NCBI RefSeq assembly: GCF_900111305.1
Contig: NZ_FOGS01000002.1
Location: forward strand, 310,001 to 374,000
Direction of reading: 5' to 3'
DNA from: Vreelandella subterranea
Lineage (GTDB): Bacteria; Pseudomonadota; Gammaproteobacteria; Pseudomonadales; Halomonadaceae
Length of the DNA: 64,000 nt
Every line of letters starts with the position of its first letter. Position 1 is the first letter of the stretch. Made by a program: the position numbers and the translations under genes. A model generated the notes under the pieces. That model saw only the letters and a list, made by a program, of their open reading frames with translations, was not told where the DNA came from and ran no database searches. Positions 62,641-64,000 of this stretch are shown here, one piece after another.

Positions 62641-63354
62641 ATGCGAGTCTTCCCAATCACAACCACTGAGATGCACATGGCAACCAAGCTTAGCGTAAAG
62701 CAAACGCTCTTTTTGGGACTCACTCTATTGATGTGCTTGGCGGCCCTTTATTGGATTCTGATGGAGACCGGCGCCTTGTCGGTCTTGACCGACAAGCAAG
62801 CCTTGCGTGAGTGGGTTGATAGGCTAGGCGTCTGGGGGCCATTGGCCATCATCTTTATGATGATGACGGCCATTGTCATGAGCCCGATTCCCAGTGGGCC
62901 GATTGCGATGGTGGCTGGTGCGCTTTACGGCCCAGTTTGGGGGACGGCCTATGTCGTTATCGGTGCCGAAGCCGGTGCTCTGCTCGCTTTCTGTATTGCC
63001 CGTTTGCTCGGCTATGAAGTGATGCAACGCTGGCCGCGTACGCGGCCCATCCTCAACTGGCTGGGAAAGGAGCGCTCGCAGACCGGCTTGATGCTCATCG
63101 TTTTTGCATCCCGATTGGTGCCCTTCCTTTCGTTTGATGCCGTCAGCTATGCGGCAGGTATCACCCCCCTGTCCTTCTGGCGCTTTTTGATCGCCACACT
63201 GGCCGGCGTGATCCCCACGGCGTATCTGATCGTCATGTTCGGAGAAGTGCTGATTACCGCCGACTCCCGTGGCCTCACGATCGCGCTGATTCTCATCAGT
63301 GGTATCACACTACTGCCGCTGCTGGCGAAACGCCTATGGTCTAGACGCACTTGA
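62641..63354 (+). CDS. TVP38/TMEM64 (DedA-like) membrane protein
   Basis: Six-helix DedA-superfamily protein with the motif MSPIPSGPIAMVAGALYGPVWGTAYVVIGAEAGA and VIPTAYL. The start could also be at the ATG of MHMATKLSV. Some TVP38 members transport lipid carriers or keep membrane lipid order; local role unknown. Separated by 25 bp from dsbG. Confidence 0.88.
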   Translation: MRVFPITTTEMHMATKLSVKQTLFLGLTLLMCLAALYWILMETGALSVLTDKQALREWVDRLGVWGPLAIIFMMMTAIVMSPIPSGPIAMVAGALYGPVWGTAYVVIGAEAGALLAFCIARLLGYEVMQRWPRTRPILNWLGKERSQTGLMLIVFASRLVPFLSFDAVSYAAGITPLSFWRFLIATLAGVIPTAYLIVMFGEVLITADSRGLTIALILISGITLLPLLAKRLWSRRT

Positions 63355-63447
63355 CTGATAGCACATCAATGCTGCTCTGGGGCGGTTATTGCAGGTATTG
63401 GCAATGCGCAGCGGAAACTTACTTCCTACCACTTATGAGGGGCAGAC

Positions 63448-63975
63448 GTGAAATCGCGAATATTGCTGTTTTTACCCCTATTGGGTTTTTTGGGCTTGAG
63501 CTTTTTCTTTTATCAGGGCTTATCAATGGATCCTAGCGCTCGTGATTCCCCCCTACTGGCTCAGCCGTTTCCGACCTTCAACCTGACGACGCTGGAAAAC
63601 CCTTCGCGGCGCGTTAATGAATCCCTTTTTGAAGGTCAGGTGACATTGGTCAACGTATGGGGAGAGTGGTGCCCGACCTGCAAGCATGAAATGCCGCAGT
63701 TATTGGACCTGGTCACGCGAGGCGTCCGCTTGGTTGGCATCAATTACAAAGATACCCAGGCAAAGGGACTCGAGTTTCTTGAAGAGTTTGGGAACCCTTT
63801 TGAAGTCAATATCTTCGATCCAGAGGGTAACCTAGGTTTTGAGCTGGGTGTTTATGGCGCGCCGGAAAGCTTCGTGGTCGATACCGAAGGTACTATCCGT
63901 TACAAACACACGGGTTACATCACTCCCGAGGATGTTGAGCGAGTCATACAAGAAATCGAGAAGTGGCAACGATAA
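63448..63975 (+). CDS. CcmG/DsbE-like thiol:disulfide reductase
   Basis: Membrane-anchored thioredoxin-fold reductase of the cytochrome c biogenesis type. N-terminal anchor (LLFLPLLGFLGLSFFF), active site WCPTC in NVWGEWCPTCKHEM (about residue 75), cis-Pro in YGAPESFVV, typical GVYGAPESF-like CcmG motif. Starts at GTG with GAGGGG upstream. 175 residues. No other ccm genes nearby; as an orphan in a metal region it is likely a periplasmic reductant partner of CcdA. Confidence 0.9.
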   Translation: MKSRILLFLPLLGFLGLSFFFYQGLSMDPSARDSPLLAQPFPTFNLTTLENPSRRVNESLFEGQVTLVNVWGEWCPTCKHEMPQLLDLVTRGVRLVGINYKDTQAKGLEFLEEFGNPFEVNIFDPEGNLGFELGVYGAPESFVVDTEGTIRYKHTGYITPEDVERVIQEIEKWQR

Positions 63976-64000
63976 ACAGCCTAGCAAGATGCATTTTTGC

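Noticed and set aside
1..64000. CRISPR arrays or cas genes
   Set aside because: No regularly spaced repeat series and no Cas-like protein were seen.

Overview
The window looks like a chromosomal segment of a Halomonas-type gammaproteobacterium. The first 15 kb carries single-copy housekeeping genes in an order typical of Pseudomonas/Halomonas relatives (dsbB end, gshA, tex, DUF1127 gene and LysR regulator, msrB, pckA, hslO, hslR, GMP/IMP nucleotidase, nudE, an oxidoreductase, two metallopeptidase-like genes and a YihY/BrkB membrane protein). The species assignment is an inference from protein character and gene order only.

From about 15.3 kb onward the DNA is accessory. A P4-type integrase lies beside a sequence that looks like the 3' end of a tRNA-Ser followed by its terminator, so this is probably the left edge of an integrated island. 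The island is a mosaic. It contains a 3,372-bp ISPpu12-like element (17338-20709: MerR regulator, CDF cation pump, LspA, ISL3 transposase) bounded by 24-bp inverted repeats; an hsdM gene cut off by that element; and an AT-rich block with an AlpA regulator, an unknown coiled-coil protein, an inovirus Gp2-like protein and a DUF3987 protein. After these come LexA-controlled umuDC, a plasmid/ICE-like recombination module (DUF932, ERF annealing protein, YqaJ exonuclease, RadC), and about 1.7 kb of transposon debris.

The stretch from 33.9 to 44.6 kb is a copper module: cytochrome b561, a broken DUF411 gene with a tiny membrane protein, a Met/His-rich cupredoxin, a two-component system, multicopper oxidase CopA, outer-membrane CopB, a small exported protein, a glutaredoxin-MauE fusion, an APC permease, a helical protein, and a membrane-anchor protein fragment next to a decayed IS30 element.

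The last 18 kb (46-64 kb) combines metal efflux with envelope and thiol maintenance. A tight minus-strand operon encodes a Zn/Cd/Pb ATPase, LspA, Lnt and an L,D-transpeptidase. Around it are a ZntR-like MerR, a ZIP transporter, an M23 peptidase overlapping a DsbA-like oxidoreductase, a CDF pump, an SBF transporter with an in-frame stop, CcdA, a 1-Cys peroxiredoxin, a second MerR, a Cu+ ATPase, a second tiny membrane protein, DsbG, a TVP38 protein and a CcmG/DsbE-like redoxin. Five promoters in the window have the 19-bp -35/-10 spacing diagnostic of MerR-family control. The genes together suggest that cytosolic metal export is coupled to repair of lipoproteins, peptidoglycan crosslinks and periplasmic thiols.
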